64,000 bases of DNA from Stappia sp. 28M-7 (lineage in GTDB: Bacteria > Pseudomonadota > Alphaproteobacteria > Rhizobiales > Stappiaceae): positions 3,122,258-3,186,257 of the forward strand of contig NZ_JACMIA010000001.1 of NCBI RefSeq assembly GCF_014252955.1, read 5' to 3'. How positions within the stretch are numbered: the first letter of the stretch is position 1; the number at the start of each line of letters is the position of its first letter. The translations under genes and the position numbers were made by a program. Below, one piece after another: positions 48,544 through 56,809 of the stretch. The notes under the pieces were generated by a model that saw only the letters and a program-made list of their open reading frames with translations, was not told the DNA's origin and did not search any database.

Positions 48544-48746
48544 GGGTGGAACGCGGGAAAGAAATGGACACACAGGTCTCAGGTCGCGGCCGGGTGGGGC
48601 AGGTCGTGAAGAATTGCCGTAATTCAAACAACATGGCATGCGACCCCTCCGCCGCCCGCGGCCAGCACTTTGAGAAACTCCAGTGGTCCGAAATCACGGG
48701 GGCGGCGTAACGGATGCGGAATACAGTACAATCGGGAGATCCCGCA

Positions 48747-49382
48747 ATGGATGCCATCTTGAAGCCGGTCACGACCCGCGACGACACTGCAGCGGCAACG
48801 CGCCCTCGTCCGTCCCGCGAGGAAGTGGAAGCGGCCGTGCGCACACTGCTTGCCTGGACCGGAGACGACCCCGAGCGCGAGGGGCTGCTCGACACGCCCA
48901 AGCGCGTCACCAAAGCCTATGAGGAGATCTTCTCCGGCTACTTCCAGGATCCGGCGGAGCACCTGAAGCGTACCTTCGAGGATGTCGGCGGCTACGACGA
49001 TATCGTCCTCGTGCGCGGCATCCCGTTCTTCTCGCATTGCGAGCATCACATGCTGCCTTTCGTCGGCGAGGCGCATGTCGCCTACTACCCGTCGGAAGGC
49101 GTGGTCGGCCTGTCGAAGATCGCGCGCGTGATCGACATCTTCGCCAAGCGCCTGCAGACGCAGGAAAACCTGACGGCCCAGGTCGTCGATGCGATCGACA
49201 CCCATCTCGCTCCGCGCGGCATCGCCGTGATGATCGAGGCCGAGCACCAGTGCATGACCATGCGCGGCGTGCAGAAGCAGGGCGTCTCGACCATCACGAC
49301 CCAGTTCACCGGCGTGTTCCGGGACGACCCCAGCGAACAGGTACGCTTCATGAGCCTGGTTCGCGGCGGCCGTCGCGACTGA
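48747..49382 (+). CDS. folE: GTP cyclohydrolase I
   Basis: The ATG preceded by GGGAG gives 211 residues ([20 protein letters not shown]...). The zinc-binding site [12 protein letters not shown] is near residue 97, and the [14 protein letters not shown] helix and [12 protein letters not shown] segment are typical. It makes dihydroneopterin triphosphate from GTP for folate synthesis. hisI follows after about 45 bases in the same direction. Confidence 0.96.
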   Translation: MDAILKPVTTRDDTAAATRPRPSREEVEAAVRTLLAWTGDDPEREGLLDTPKRVTKAYEEIFSGYFQDPAEHLKRTFEDVGGYDDIVLVRGIPFFSHCEHHMLPFVGEAHVAYYPSEGVVGLSKIARVIDIFAKRLQTQENLTAQVVDAIDTHLAPRGIAVMIEAEHQCMTMRGVQKQGVSTITTQFTGVFRDDPSEQVRFMSLVRGGRRD

Positions 49383-49428
49383 TCGGGCACGCAAGCACAG
49401 GACGCCGCCCGGCGTCGACGGAAGGCAG

Positions 49429-49881
49429 ATGACGGACATTCGCTTCGCCGGGCGCGGCGACAAGAACGAGCTGGAAAACGGAACCGTTTTCCAGCCGAAA
49501 TTTGATGCCGACGGGCTGATCGCCTGCGTCGTGACCGATGCCGATGACGGCACCGTGCTGATGGTCGGCTACATGAACGCCGAGGCACTCGCCCGCACCA
49601 TAGAGACGGGCGAGGCCTGGTACTGGAGCCGGTCCCGCCAGGAATACTGGAAGAAGGGCGGCACCTCCGGCCAGGTTCAGCAGGTTGTCGAACTCCTCAC
49701 CGATTGCGATCAGGACGCCCTGGTCATGAAGGTGCGTGTCGCCGGCAACGGCGCCACCTGCCATGTCGGCTACCGGTCGTGCTTCTACCGGCGGATCGTT
49801 GCAGGCGGAAACGGCGCGGTCGGCCTGGAACAGGCTGGCGGCGAGCGGGTCTACGATCCCAAGGACGTCTACGGCGGCTGA
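49429..49881 (+). CDS. hisI: Phosphoribosyl-AMP cyclohydrolase
   Basis: The 150-residue protein has the zinc and substrate residues in [20 protein letters not shown] and [11 protein letters not shown], plus [20 protein letters not shown]. It opens the adenine ring of phosphoribosyl-AMP in histidine synthesis. It is a stand-alone HisI without the HisE domain, typical of alphaproteobacteria. GGAAGG precedes the ATG. Confidence 0.95.
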   Translation: MTDIRFAGRGDKNELENGTVFQPKFDADGLIACVVTDADDGTVLMVGYMNAEALARTIETGEAWYWSRSRQEYWKKGGTSGQVQQVVELLTDCDQDALVMKVRVAGNGATCHVGYRSCFYRRIVAGGNGAVGLEQAGGERVYDPKDVYGG

Positions 49882-49908
49882 CCACCGCCTCCTCCCCGCA
49901 CTCCCCCA

Positions 49909-50310
49909 CTACCGCAACAGTGGCAGCCTGCCGCAGATCCGGTCGACCGCCTTGCGCGGCCCGGCCAGCAGGATCGCCTGCGGCGTATGGCCGGCAAGCG
50001 GCGCGGCGGCGATACGCTGCGAGTAATCCTCGTAGTTTCGCGCCTCGAAAGCCGCCCTCATATAGGCAAGGCGAACCGGCAGGTTCTCGGCTGCCGCGAA
50101 AAGGTCCGGCAGTTCCTCTTGCGGAGCACCGAGCACCGGAAGCGCCACCGTCGTGATCCCGGCGAGCGCGATACCGTCGCTCGTCGGTGTATCGGCACCC
50201 ACGAGGTCAGGCTCGAACCGGCCGAGGCTCATCCCCAGCACGGCAGCGAAATTGGCCTTCAGCCCCACCGGCAGGCTGTCGGACAGAATGATCACAGGCT
50301 TGATCGACAT
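49909..50310 (-). CDS. DUF2000 domain protein
   Basis: The 133-residue protein starts MSIKPVIILSDSLPVGLKAN and matches the DUF2000 family (FAAVLGMSLGR, TVALPVLGAPQEELPDLFAA). The function is unknown; members are peptidyl-tRNA hydrolase-like in fold by published prediction. AGAGGATG precedes the ATG. It is downstream of an AraC-type regulator oriented the same way, with 71 bases between, a pairing that suggests direct regulation. Confidence 0.82.
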   Translation of the reverse strand: MSIKPVIILSDSLPVGLKANFAAVLGMSLGRFEPDLVGADTPTSDGIALAGITTVALPVLGAPQEELPDLFAAAENLPVRLAYMRAAFEARNYEDYSQRIAAAPLAGHTPQAILLAGPRKAVDRICGRLPLLR

Positions 50311-50381
50311 GGCATCCTCTTGTTGTCAGGGGATGCCCTTGCCATGACGGGATCCGGCGCGGATTGGACGAAATTGACCTG

Positions 50382-51188
50382 TCAGTGACGGACCAGGGCG
50401 CCGGGTGTGACCCCGTAGTGCCGCCGGAATTGCCGGATCATGTGGCCCTGATCGCAAAAGCCTGCGGCAACCGCCGCTTCCGCCGCGCGCATTCCCTCCA
50501 GCAGCAGACGGCGGGCAAGATCGACACGGTGCTGGAGAACATGTGCGTGCGGCGTCATGCCGGTCACCTTGGCGACGCTGCGCACCAGATAGGAGGGCGC
50601 AAGGCCGACTTCCGCCGACAGTTCCGCCAGCGACAGGCTTTCTCCCGCCTCCACACCTGTGGCAATGCGCTCCCGGAGCCTGCGGATGGCGACGCTCTCC
50701 CGCCCAGCAGGACGCAGCTCCGCGCGCCCATGCAAGGAAAAGGCACAGGCCAGAACCCGGTGGATCGCCTCTTCCACCGCCAGCCGCCAATCGGGCCCCT
50801 TGGCCGCGTTCAACCTTGCGGCCACCACGCCCAGCGCCCGCGTCAGGACCTGCTCCCGGTCACGCGGCGCGATCTCCGCAAAGCCGCGCAGATGGGAAAG
50901 GCCCAGGACCTCGCGAACCGCCGCCTCGCTGGCATAGAGCATGTTGTAGCGCACGCGCCCGGCGGCGGCGTGGCCCGTATGCGGCTCTTCCGGGTTCATC
51001 AAGGACAGCGTGCCGGCGGGAAGGATCATGCTCTGCCCGCGGCAGACGTAGCCGCCTGCCCCTTCCGCTATGGCGCCGATGGCGAAGCCTTCATGCGCAT
51101 GCCGCCCGAAAGTCTGGGTGCTGAAGGCGGCCTCGAACAGTTCGATCCCGTGATGCCAGCCGAGATGATGGTAGCGGTTTTCCTGCAC
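50382..51188 (-). CDS. AraC-family transcriptional regulator
   Basis: From the GTG (VQENRYHHLGWHHGIELFEA) the protein has 268 residues. The N-terminal half is a cupin-like effector domain (SLMNPEEPHTGHAA), and the C-terminal third has two helix-turn-helix units ending AAVAAGFCDQGHMIRQFRRHYGVTPG. It probably senses a small molecule and controls the DUF2000 gene downstream. The ribosome-binding site (GGCGG) is modest. Confidence 0.87.
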   Translation of the reverse strand: MQENRYHHLGWHHGIELFEAAFSTQTFGRHAHEGFAIGAIAEGAGGYVCRGQSMILPAGTLSLMNPEEPHTGHAAAGRVRYNMLYASEAAVREVLGLSHLRGFAEIAPRDREQVLTRALGVVAARLNAAKGPDWRLAVEEAIHRVLACAFSLHGRAELRPAGRESVAIRRLRERIATGVEAGESLSLAELSAEVGLAPSYLVRSVAKVTGMTPHAHVLQHRVDLARRLLLEGMRAAEAAVAAGFCDQGHMIRQFRRHYGVTPGALVRH

Positions 51189-51279
51189 TCTGCCGCCTCT
51201 CTCCGCCTCCCGGCCATCCGCCTCCCTATCGCCCCGCAAGCCGCGGCGCGCCGTCGCCGGCACGCCGCACCGCGCAGCA

Positions 51280-51711
51280 TCAAGTCATGGCGATATAGTT
51301 GCGCATGTCCTCCGCCTCGCGCTCGATCTGCGCGATGCGGTGCTTGACCACGTCACCGATGGAGATCAGCCCGTCCAGCTTGCCGTCCTTGACCACCGGC
51401 ACGTGGCGGAAGCGGCCGCCGGTCATCCGGGCCATCACCGTGTTCACGGTCTCCGTTGCCTGACAGGTCACCACCTTGGCGGTCATGTACGCCGAGGCCG
51501 GCTTGTCGAGCGCGTCGGTGCCGTCTTGCGAGATCGCGCGGACCACGTCGCGTTCGGAAACGATTCCCCGGATGGCGCCCTTGCCATCGGTAATGACGAT
51601 GGCGCCGATGCGCTTGGCTCCCAGAATGGCGCAGATCTCGCGCATCGTCGTTTCGGCACGTTCCGTCACCACGTCCCGCCCCTTCTCGTTGAGAATTGAT
51701 GCGACCGTCAT
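51280..51711 (-). CDS. CBS-domain protein
   Basis: The 143-residue protein consists of two CBS domains in tandem (residues about 10-65 and 75-135: GKGAIRGIVSERDVVRAIS and DGKLDGLISIGDVVKHRIAQ). CBS pairs bind adenine nucleotides; small stand-alone versions sense energy state or Mg. GGGAGG precedes the ATG. It lies downstream of the rhomboid gene, separated by about 120 bases. Confidence 0.92.
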   Translation of the reverse strand: MTVASILNEKGRDVVTERAETTMREICAILGAKRIGAIVITDGKGAIRGIVSERDVVRAISQDGTDALDKPASAYMTAKVVTCQATETVNTVMARMTGGRFRHVPVVKDGKLDGLISIGDVVKHRIAQIEREAEDMRNYIAMT

Positions 51712-51831
51712 GTCCGACCTCCCCGGTGGCTGGTTCTGGCTGCGGGCGGGAGCAAGCTGCTCCCGATTACGCTTCCATCATGACAAATCCCTGTCGCCGT
51801 GCAATCGGCAACACTGCGGGGGCACGAGCGC

Positions 51832-52593
51832 CTATCTGCGGCGGGGCACCGGATCGAAAAACGAAAACAACAGAAAGCCCGCTACGAAACCACCGATATG
51901 GGCCTCCCAGGCAACGCTGCCCCCCTCCCCGGCGCCCGGCAGCGGGATGATGCCGAACAGCAGATTGACGCCGAACCAGACCAGCAGGAACATCAGCGCC
52001 TTCGGATTGGAAAGCGTCTCGGCCATGCCGGATGCGGGAATGCGGTAGGCGAATTCATCTGTCCGCCGCATCGCTCCGAGCGGTCCGCCCATGTCGAAGA
52101 CGAAGCGTGTTGCCGCCGCCATCTGGCCGGAGATCGCGGCCGACGCGCCGATCATCGGCACCGTCTCGCCGAAATGCAGCATCAGATGCAATGCCGCACC
52201 GCCGACGGCGCACACGGCCGAGAGCACCAGGAACCGCGCCGTCCCGAAGCGCCTGGCGACCGCCGAGCCGAAGACCGCCATCCACATCACGTTGACGAAG
52301 AGGTGTCCCCAGCCGCCATGCAGGAAGGCATAGGTCAGAAACGTCCAGACCTTCGCCGCTTCGCCGCCCGGCAACTGGTAGAGCGCAACTGCATCCGCCA
52401 GATAGCGCGCCGGCAGGAACGAGAAGGCGAGCAGGACTTCGTATTGCAGCTCCCTCGAGAGCAGATACGTGTCCGTCAGATGGACGCCGATCAGCACCAG
52501 CGACAGCCAGGTCACCACTTTCGGCAGATTGAAGACCGGCTCCGCCCGGGGCGGCCCCTGATCGTGATTCTCGATGGGTGTGGGTTCGTGCAT
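51832..52593 (-). CDS. Rhomboid-family intramembrane serine protease
   Basis: From MHEPTPIENHDQGPPRAEPV the protein has 253 residues with about six membrane spans. The rhomboid fold words are HGGWGHLFVNVMWMAVFG (L1/TM2), GASAAISG with the serine (near residue 150) and AHIGGFVAGFLL with the histidine (near 229). It cleaves membrane substrates within the bilayer. The Ser-His dyad is kept, so it should be active. No substrate is evident from neighbours. Confidence 0.9.
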   Translation of the reverse strand: MHEPTPIENHDQGPPRAEPVFNLPKVVTWLSLVLIGVHLTDTYLLSRELQYEVLLAFSFLPARYLADAVALYQLPGGEAAKVWTFLTYAFLHGGWGHLFVNVMWMAVFGSAVARRFGTARFLVLSAVCAVGGAALHLMLHFGETVPMIGASAAISGQMAAATRFVFDMGGPLGAMRRTDEFAYRIPASGMAETLSNPKALMFLLVWFGVNLLFGIIPLPGAGEGGSVAWEAHIGGFVAGFLLFSFFDPVPRRR

Positions 52594-52691
52594 TGTCTCG
52601 CGCCTGGCGGTGATCGTCAGCCACCAGATCGACCGCCGGACGCGATCCGTCAAGTCGCCTGCCCATGGGCGCCGCCCGACCGGCCTCAAAG

Positions 52692-52728
52692 AAAAACCGC
52701 CCGCCGCGCTGTCACGCGATCCGGGCGG
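52692..52728 (-). terminator. Orphan minus-strand terminator
   Basis: On the minus strand CCGCCCG and CGGGCGG flank a GC-rich interior hairpin, followed directly by TTTTTC. It points against the only annotated minus-strand gene nearby (it precedes rhomboid rather than follows it), so it may end an unannotated short transcript. Confidence 0.5.
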
Positions 52729-52865
52729 CTCGAAAAGTGGCGGGAAACGGCGCCTCAGCCGGCTCCCCGCGAACGAGGTCAGTCGTTGTGCAGTACAGGT
52801 AAGCTCGTGTTCACCAACTCCTCGATCCTGCCCTTCAAATCAACGCGACGGCAACCGACACTCCC

Positions 52866-52879
52866 TGTTAACCTTAACA
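52866..52879. repeat. Palindrome TGTTAACCTTAACA
   Basis: TGTTAACCTTAACA forms a near-perfect 14-bp palindrome (TGTTAA/TTAACA). The GTTAAC cores resemble a CtrA half-site, but the spacing is not TTAA-N7-TTAAC. Confidence 0.55.
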
Positions 52880-53121
52880 AGAGGTAAAACGAACCGTTCA
52901 ACTCCTTGGCATGCGCCCTGCTACGTAAGCGCCAAGACACGGCACAAAAGGGAAAACCGTCCCGAAACCGGACAGTTTCCCGCAAAGGCCGGAGAAAGAG
53001 CGCAAGGCGTCCCACGTTCCGGCACACTCGCCGGGTCCCATGGCCGGCCTTGCGCAAAAACAGGACAGAAGCTCCCTCCGGATCTGCCGGCAGGAGCGGA
53101 AGCGGGGCAAGGTTGGTGGAC

Positions 53122-53775
53122 ATGAAACATCCGGTGACACAGCAGCTCTACGACTACTGGGACAGTCTGCGCGGTGATCGGCCGGCGCCGGATCGCGGCG
53201 AGATCGAGCCGGGCCGGATCCGCTCCGTGCTCGGCGACACCTTCATCCTGGAGCTCATCGACCGCGACACCTATCGCTACCGGCTGGCCGGGACACGGCT
53301 TTGCGCCCTGCACTGCCGCGAGTTGAAGAACCGCAATATCCTGCGCGGCTGGTCGGACGAGGACCGCGAGGCGCTCTCCACGCTGCTCGCCGCGGTGAAC
53401 GAGGATGCGGCCGCAGCGGTGATCGGCGTTACCGGCTACACCGAGCGCAAGCAGGCGGTGGACATGGAAATGCTGCTGCTGCCGCTGCACATCCCCGGAG
53501 AGGGCTGCAGCCGCGTGCTCGGCGCCTGTGTCGCGCTGGAACAGCCCTACTGGGCCGGCATGCATCCGATCCTGTCGCAGACGATCAAGAGCGTGCGGCT
53601 GATCTGGCCGGACGAGCGGCCGGCTTTCCTGCGTCCGCAGCCGCGTGGCTCCGTCAGCACCGTGCCGCGGTTCAGCCGCCAGCCGTCCGCCCTGCAGAGC
53701 GCACCGCCCCTGCCGCTCATAGCCGAGGCGCGGCGCGTCCAGCATCTGATGGTCATCGAAGGTGGAAAGAGCTGA
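53122..53775 (+). CDS. PAS_5-type PAS-domain protein
   Basis: The 217-residue protein from the ATG after GGTGGA (MKHPVTQQLYDYWDSLRGDR...) matches the PAS_5 family of alphaproteobacteria: RPAPDRGEIEPGRIRSVLGD, FILELIDRDTYRYRLAGTRLC. The C-terminal tail is Pro/Arg-rich. It has no output domain; related proteins bind small ligands or partners in cell-envelope or stress control. A PilZ gene lies 140 bases downstream. Confidence 0.8.
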   Translation: MKHPVTQQLYDYWDSLRGDRPAPDRGEIEPGRIRSVLGDTFILELIDRDTYRYRLAGTRLCALHCRELKNRNILRGWSDEDREALSTLLAAVNEDAAAAVIGVTGYTERKQAVDMEMLLLPLHIPGEGCSRVLGACVALEQPYWAGMHPILSQTIKSVRLIWPDERPAFLRPQPRGSVSTVPRFSRQPSALQSAPPLPLIAEARRVQHLMVIEGGKS

Positions 53776-53914
53776 ACCGGTCCTGCCGAAAGTATTGACA
53801 TCCGCAGCTCTGCGCAGACGGTTGCTTACCAACTGTTAACTGCCGCGCCATATCTTCGACCCGCAGAGTTCGTGCAGCCTCCATGGCGCACGCTCCAGGG
53901 AAGGTCGACGACGA

Positions 53915-54535
53915 ATGGCGCACGCCACGGCACTCATGTACACGACAGCTGCCGCAGCCAAGAATGTCGACCGTCGGCGCCATTCCCGCGTACCGGTCAA
54001 TATCCTCGGCCGCTTCATGCTTGAGGACCGCCGCGAATATCCCTGCCAGATCATCGACATGTCTCCGGGCGGCGCGGCCATCATCGCCCCGGTCCCGGCG
54101 CGCGTCGGCGAGCGCATCATTGCCTATATCGACCATATCGGTCGCATCGAGGGCGAGGTCGTGCGCGAGATCGAAGGCGGCTTCGCCATGCGGATCAACG
54201 CGCCGCTGCGCAAGCGCGACAAGCTCGCCAACGTCCTGACCTGGCTTGCCAATCGCGACGTGCTCAATCTGCCGGAAGATCGCCGGCACGAGCGCTTCAC
54301 GCCGAAGAACCCGATCACCCAGATCGTCCTGCAGGACGGACGCAGCTACAAGTCGCGCATCATCGACGTGTCGCTGTCGGGCGCCTCGCTCAAGACCGAG
54401 GTGAAGCCGGAAATCGGCATGGCCATCGGCATCGGCAAGATGCGCGCCCGCGTGGTGCGCCACACCGAGGACGGCATCGCCGTCGAGTTCGCGAACATCC
54501 AGAACCGCGATCTCCTCGAAAAGCACATTTCCTGA
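53915..54535 (+). CDS. Tandem PilZ-domain protein
   Basis: The 206-residue protein has two PilZ domains. The first has the c-di-GMP motif RRRHSRVPV with DMSPGG (residues about 20-55); the second has RRHERF and DVSLSG (about 122-160). Both retain the R-x-x-x-R and D-x-S-x-x-G patterns, so both may bind cyclic di-GMP. A likely role is control of motility, exopolysaccharide or surface attachment. GGAAGG precedes the ATG. A strong terminator follows. Confidence 0.88.
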   Translation: MAHATALMYTTAAAAKNVDRRRHSRVPVNILGRFMLEDRREYPCQIIDMSPGGAAIIAPVPARVGERIIAYIDHIGRIEGEVVREIEGGFAMRINAPLRKRDKLANVLTWLANRDVLNLPEDRRHERFTPKNPITQIVLQDGRSYKSRIIDVSLSGASLKTEVKPEIGMAIGIGKMRARVVRHTEDGIAVEFANIQNRDLLEKHIS

Positions 54536-54860
54536 TCCTGACGCCCTAGCTGCCGCCACGCGTTTTCCCGCCGGATAGCGATATCCAGGCGGCGCCGGTG
54601 CCATGCGCGCCGCACGTCCTTCCATCTCATCGCTCCCGCTCCGCCCTGCCCGCAATCGCCCAAGCGCTTGCGGGCATTGGCCTTTTTGCGCCGGGGCTCA
54701 CGGCGTCCACCCCCGTGTCCATTTCCCTACAATTTTAATCAAAACAAGTATAAATTATCGTATAAATCTCTTATATTTCAAATAAACTTCCACGACCAAC
54801 CTTAGACGCAAATAAAAACGCACATGTCATTGTCTAGTCAGCCTTGGGGAGGGCGAAGAC
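54536..54860. other. 325-bp spacer between PilZ and transglutaminase-like genes
   Basis: The left part holds the PilZ terminator. The right part (about 54725-54840) is strikingly AT-rich (repeats of TATAAA/TATATTT-like words) and probably holds the promoter for the next gene. No gene is seen. Confidence 0.75.
54647..54687 (+). terminator. Intrinsic terminator after the PilZ gene
   Basis: TGCCCGCAA and TTGCGGGCA form a 9-bp stem over a 12-base loop, followed after a few bases by TTTTT. Confidence 0.75.
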
Positions 54861-55478
54861 ATGACAATGAACGCGAAAATCCTGAAGTATACTCTCGTTG
54901 CCTTCGCGATGGCCGCCGTTGGCATCAGCCAGGCCAATGCACAGGCCGGCCGTTTCATGGAGACCGGCGCAGCGGCAAAGGCCCCTGTCGGCCATGTCGG
55001 CTTCTGTCAGGAAAATCCTGCGGAATGCGAACCCGACGGCAAGGGCGCCGTGGTGGTGAAGCTCGACCGAGAGCGCTGGAACGAACTCATCGCCGTCAAT
55101 GCAGAGGTGAACGCCCGCATCCGGCCGGTGACGGATGTCGAGCTCTTCGGCGTCGAGGAATACTGGACCTATCCGGTCGACGGCGCGGGCGACTGCGAAG
55201 AATACGTGCTGGAGAAGAAGCGCGTGCTGCTGAACCGCGGCTGGCCCGCCAGCGCGCTGCTGATCACAGTCGTCAAGGACACCAACAATGCGGGACATGC
55301 CGTTCTTACGGTCCGCACCGATCAGGGCGACGTCATCCTCGACAATCAGATCGAGGCCGTTCTGCCCTGGTATTCGGCCCCCTATCGGTTCGTGAAGCGG
55401 CAGTCCGCGTCACATCCGGCAAAGTGGGCCGCGATCTCCGACCTGCGAACCAGCACGCTGGCCAGCATCGGAAACTGA
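54861..55478 (+). CDS. Transglutaminase-like periplasmic cysteine protease (LapG/C93 family)
   Basis: The 205-residue protein has a signal peptide (MNAKILKYTLVAFAMAAVGI, cleaved after ANAQA) and the C93 catalytic triad: Cys112 in AGDCEEYVLEKK, His146 in NAGHAVLTV and Asp161 in VILDNQIEAV. LapG-type enzymes cut surface adhesins, and are held in check by an inner-membrane c-di-GMP receptor (LapD). A PilZ gene lies upstream, but no LapD or adhesin gene is in view. A strong terminator follows. Confidence 0.88.
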   Translation: MTMNAKILKYTLVAFAMAAVGISQANAQAGRFMETGAAAKAPVGHVGFCQENPAECEPDGKGAVVVKLDRERWNELIAVNAEVNARIRPVTDVELFGVEEYWTYPVDGAGDCEEYVLEKKRVLLNRGWPASALLITVVKDTNNAGHAVLTVRTDQGDVILDNQIEAVLPWYSAPYRFVKRQSASHPAKWAAISDLRTSTLASIGN

Positions 55479-55597
55479 GCCTGGTCGGCGGGGTCGGAAA
55501 CCCCGCCCCTCGCGGCTTGGCAAATACACGAAGGAATGCGCCATCACTGATGGCAACCGGGCCTATCCCCTCCCCCATTCCCTTAGGTCGGGTTGCC

Positions 55598-55636
55598 GGC
55601 CGGCCTCCGCTAACGCGGAGGCCGGCCCATTTTTTT
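55598..55636 (+). terminator. Intrinsic terminator after the LapG-like gene
   Basis: GGCCGGCCTCCGC and GCGGAGGCCGGCC form a perfect 13-bp stem over TAAC, followed by seven T residues. A textbook terminator for the plus strand. Confidence 0.95.
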
Positions 55637-55637
55637 C

Positions 55638-56174
55638 TCAGCCCTCGGCCACCGGCGACAGACCGGTGATGTAGCGGCGCCACTTGCCGACATAGCCTTC
55701 GGCGGAGGCCGCGATGCGAGCCTCGGCGGCCTCGTCGAGCTGGCGCACCACGCGCCCAGGCATGCCGACCACCAGCGAATTGTCCGGGATTTCCTTGCCT
55801 TCGGCGATCAGCGCGTTCGCGCCGATGATGCAGTTGCGGCCGATGCGAGCGCCGTTGAGCACGATCGCACCCATCCCCACCAGCGTGTTGTCGCCGATCG
55901 TGCAACCATGCAGGATCGCCTTGTGGCCGATCGTGCAGCCGCTCCCGATGTCCAGCGGAAAGCCCATGTCCGTGTGCAGCACGCAGCCATCCTGCACGTT
56001 GGAGCGCTCGCCCACCGTGATCGTCTCGTTGTCGCCGCGAAGAACCGCCGCGAACCAGACGCTGGAGTCCCGCTTCAGGACGATGCGCCCGATCACCGCG
56101 GCATCAGGGGCGACCCAGTAGCTCCCCGGCTCCGGCGTGACGGGGCTGTGATCGTCGAGGCGGTAAAGCGGCAT
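55638..56174 (-). CDS. Gamma-class carbonic anhydrase-like protein
   Basis: The 178-residue protein is a left-handed beta-helix of hexapeptide repeats ([40 protein letters not shown]). The zinc histidines are in LHTDMGFPL and IGHKAILHG. Family members (YrdA, PaaY, mitochondrial gamma-CA) hydrate CO2 or have lost activity, so catalysis is not certain. GGAG precedes the ATG. Confidence 0.9.
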   Translation of the reverse strand: MPLYRLDDHSPVTPEPGSYWVAPDAAVIGRIVLKRDSSVWFAAVLRGDNETITVGERSNVQDGCVLHTDMGFPLDIGSGCTIGHKAILHGCTIGDNTLVGMGAIVLNGARIGRNCIIGANALIAEGKEIPDNSLVVGMPGRVVRQLDEAAEARIAASAEGYVGKWRRYITGLSPVAEG

Positions 56175-56252
56175 CGGAAACTCCGGCAGGGCTGAGGTGT
56201 CGCGCGGGACAAGAGGAGGCGGAAAGGCGCGGCGCCCGGCAGACGCGGCACC

Positions 56253-56570
56253 TTAAATGAGAACAACTAGCGCAGCATGCACGACCATGATGCCGGAGCA
56301 AAGGCTCCACATTCCCGCGATCGTGGACGAGGCCACCAGCCAGCCGAGCGGGCGCTGTTCTATCCTGCGGCCGCGAATCGCATTGCGCATGATGATGAAG
56401 GGGCCGGCGAAGACGCACAGGACACAGGACAGAAGCCCCTTTATCCAGGTCTCGACCGAGATGGCAAAGCGCAGGGGTTCTCCCGTCACAAGCTGATAGA
56501 AACTGCCGACAATTCCCGAAATGACGAAGCCCGCGCAGCCAAGATATGCCGCTAGTGCCAGTTCACTCAT
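56253..56570 (-). CDS. Small multi-span membrane protein of unknown function
   Basis: The 105-residue protein has three to four hydrophobic spans (LALAAYLGCAGFVISGIVGS, LLSCVLCVFAGPFIIM, TIAGMWSLCSGIMVVHAALV) and a central basic loop RNAIRGRRIEQRPLG. No function is recognised. Its translation start lies just downstream of a CtrA-type box that contains the ribosome-binding site GAGGGG. Confidence 0.65.
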   Translation of the reverse strand: MSELALAAYLGCAGFVISGIVGSFYQLVTGEPLRFAISVETWIKGLLSCVLCVFAGPFIIMRNAIRGRRIEQRPLGWLVASSTIAGMWSLCSGIMVVHAALVVLI

Positions 56571-56577
56571 GATGCCG

Positions 56578-56593
56578 TTAACCCCTCGTTAAC
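56578..56593. promoter_or_regulatory. CtrA-type box TTAACCCCTCGTTAAC
   Basis: This is an exact TTAA-N7-TTAAC match, 8 bases upstream of the small membrane protein gene. On the minus strand its centre is GAGGGG, which would be the ribosome-binding site of that gene. This makes the CtrA reading ambiguous. A near match, TTAACGGACTGGTAAC (about 56667-56682), lies upstream of the plus-strand gene that follows. Confidence 0.45.
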
Positions 56594-56809
56594 CAATTCT
56601 CTGGGACCCTAACCGGAAACTCGACGTTTCATCCAGCAAATAGCATGCCGTTTCCGCAAACCCATTAACGGACTGGTAACCATAAAGATGGCGAACGGAG
56701 CGCTCCGCGTCCCGGCACAGATCGGGACACCCGTCCCGCATCGGGACAGCCCGAAGGGCGTCCTGCCGCGCGCAGGTGCGTCCGAATGGGCACCGACGGG
56801 AGCGCGCGG

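Larger units (their letters stand above)
52594..53121. other. Gene-free 528-bp region with a minus-strand terminator and palindrome
   Basis: No convincing gene is found. It contains a terminator-like hairpin on the minus strand at 52692-52728 and a palindrome TGTTAACCTTAACA at 52866-52879. Open frames on both strands look like chance. The promoters of the rhomboid gene (minus) and the PAS_5 gene (plus) should also lie here. Confidence 0.7.

Noticed and set aside
48564-48710. Short plus-strand frame of about 48 codons upstream of folE
   Set aside because: No clear ribosome-binding site, no hydrophobic or conserved pattern; it lies in the folE leader.
52779-53123. Minus-strand frame of 114 codons upstream of the rhomboid gene
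   Set aside because: It overlaps the start region of the PAS_5 gene, is low in complexity and has no clear ribosome-binding site; a small RNA is more plausible than a protein here.
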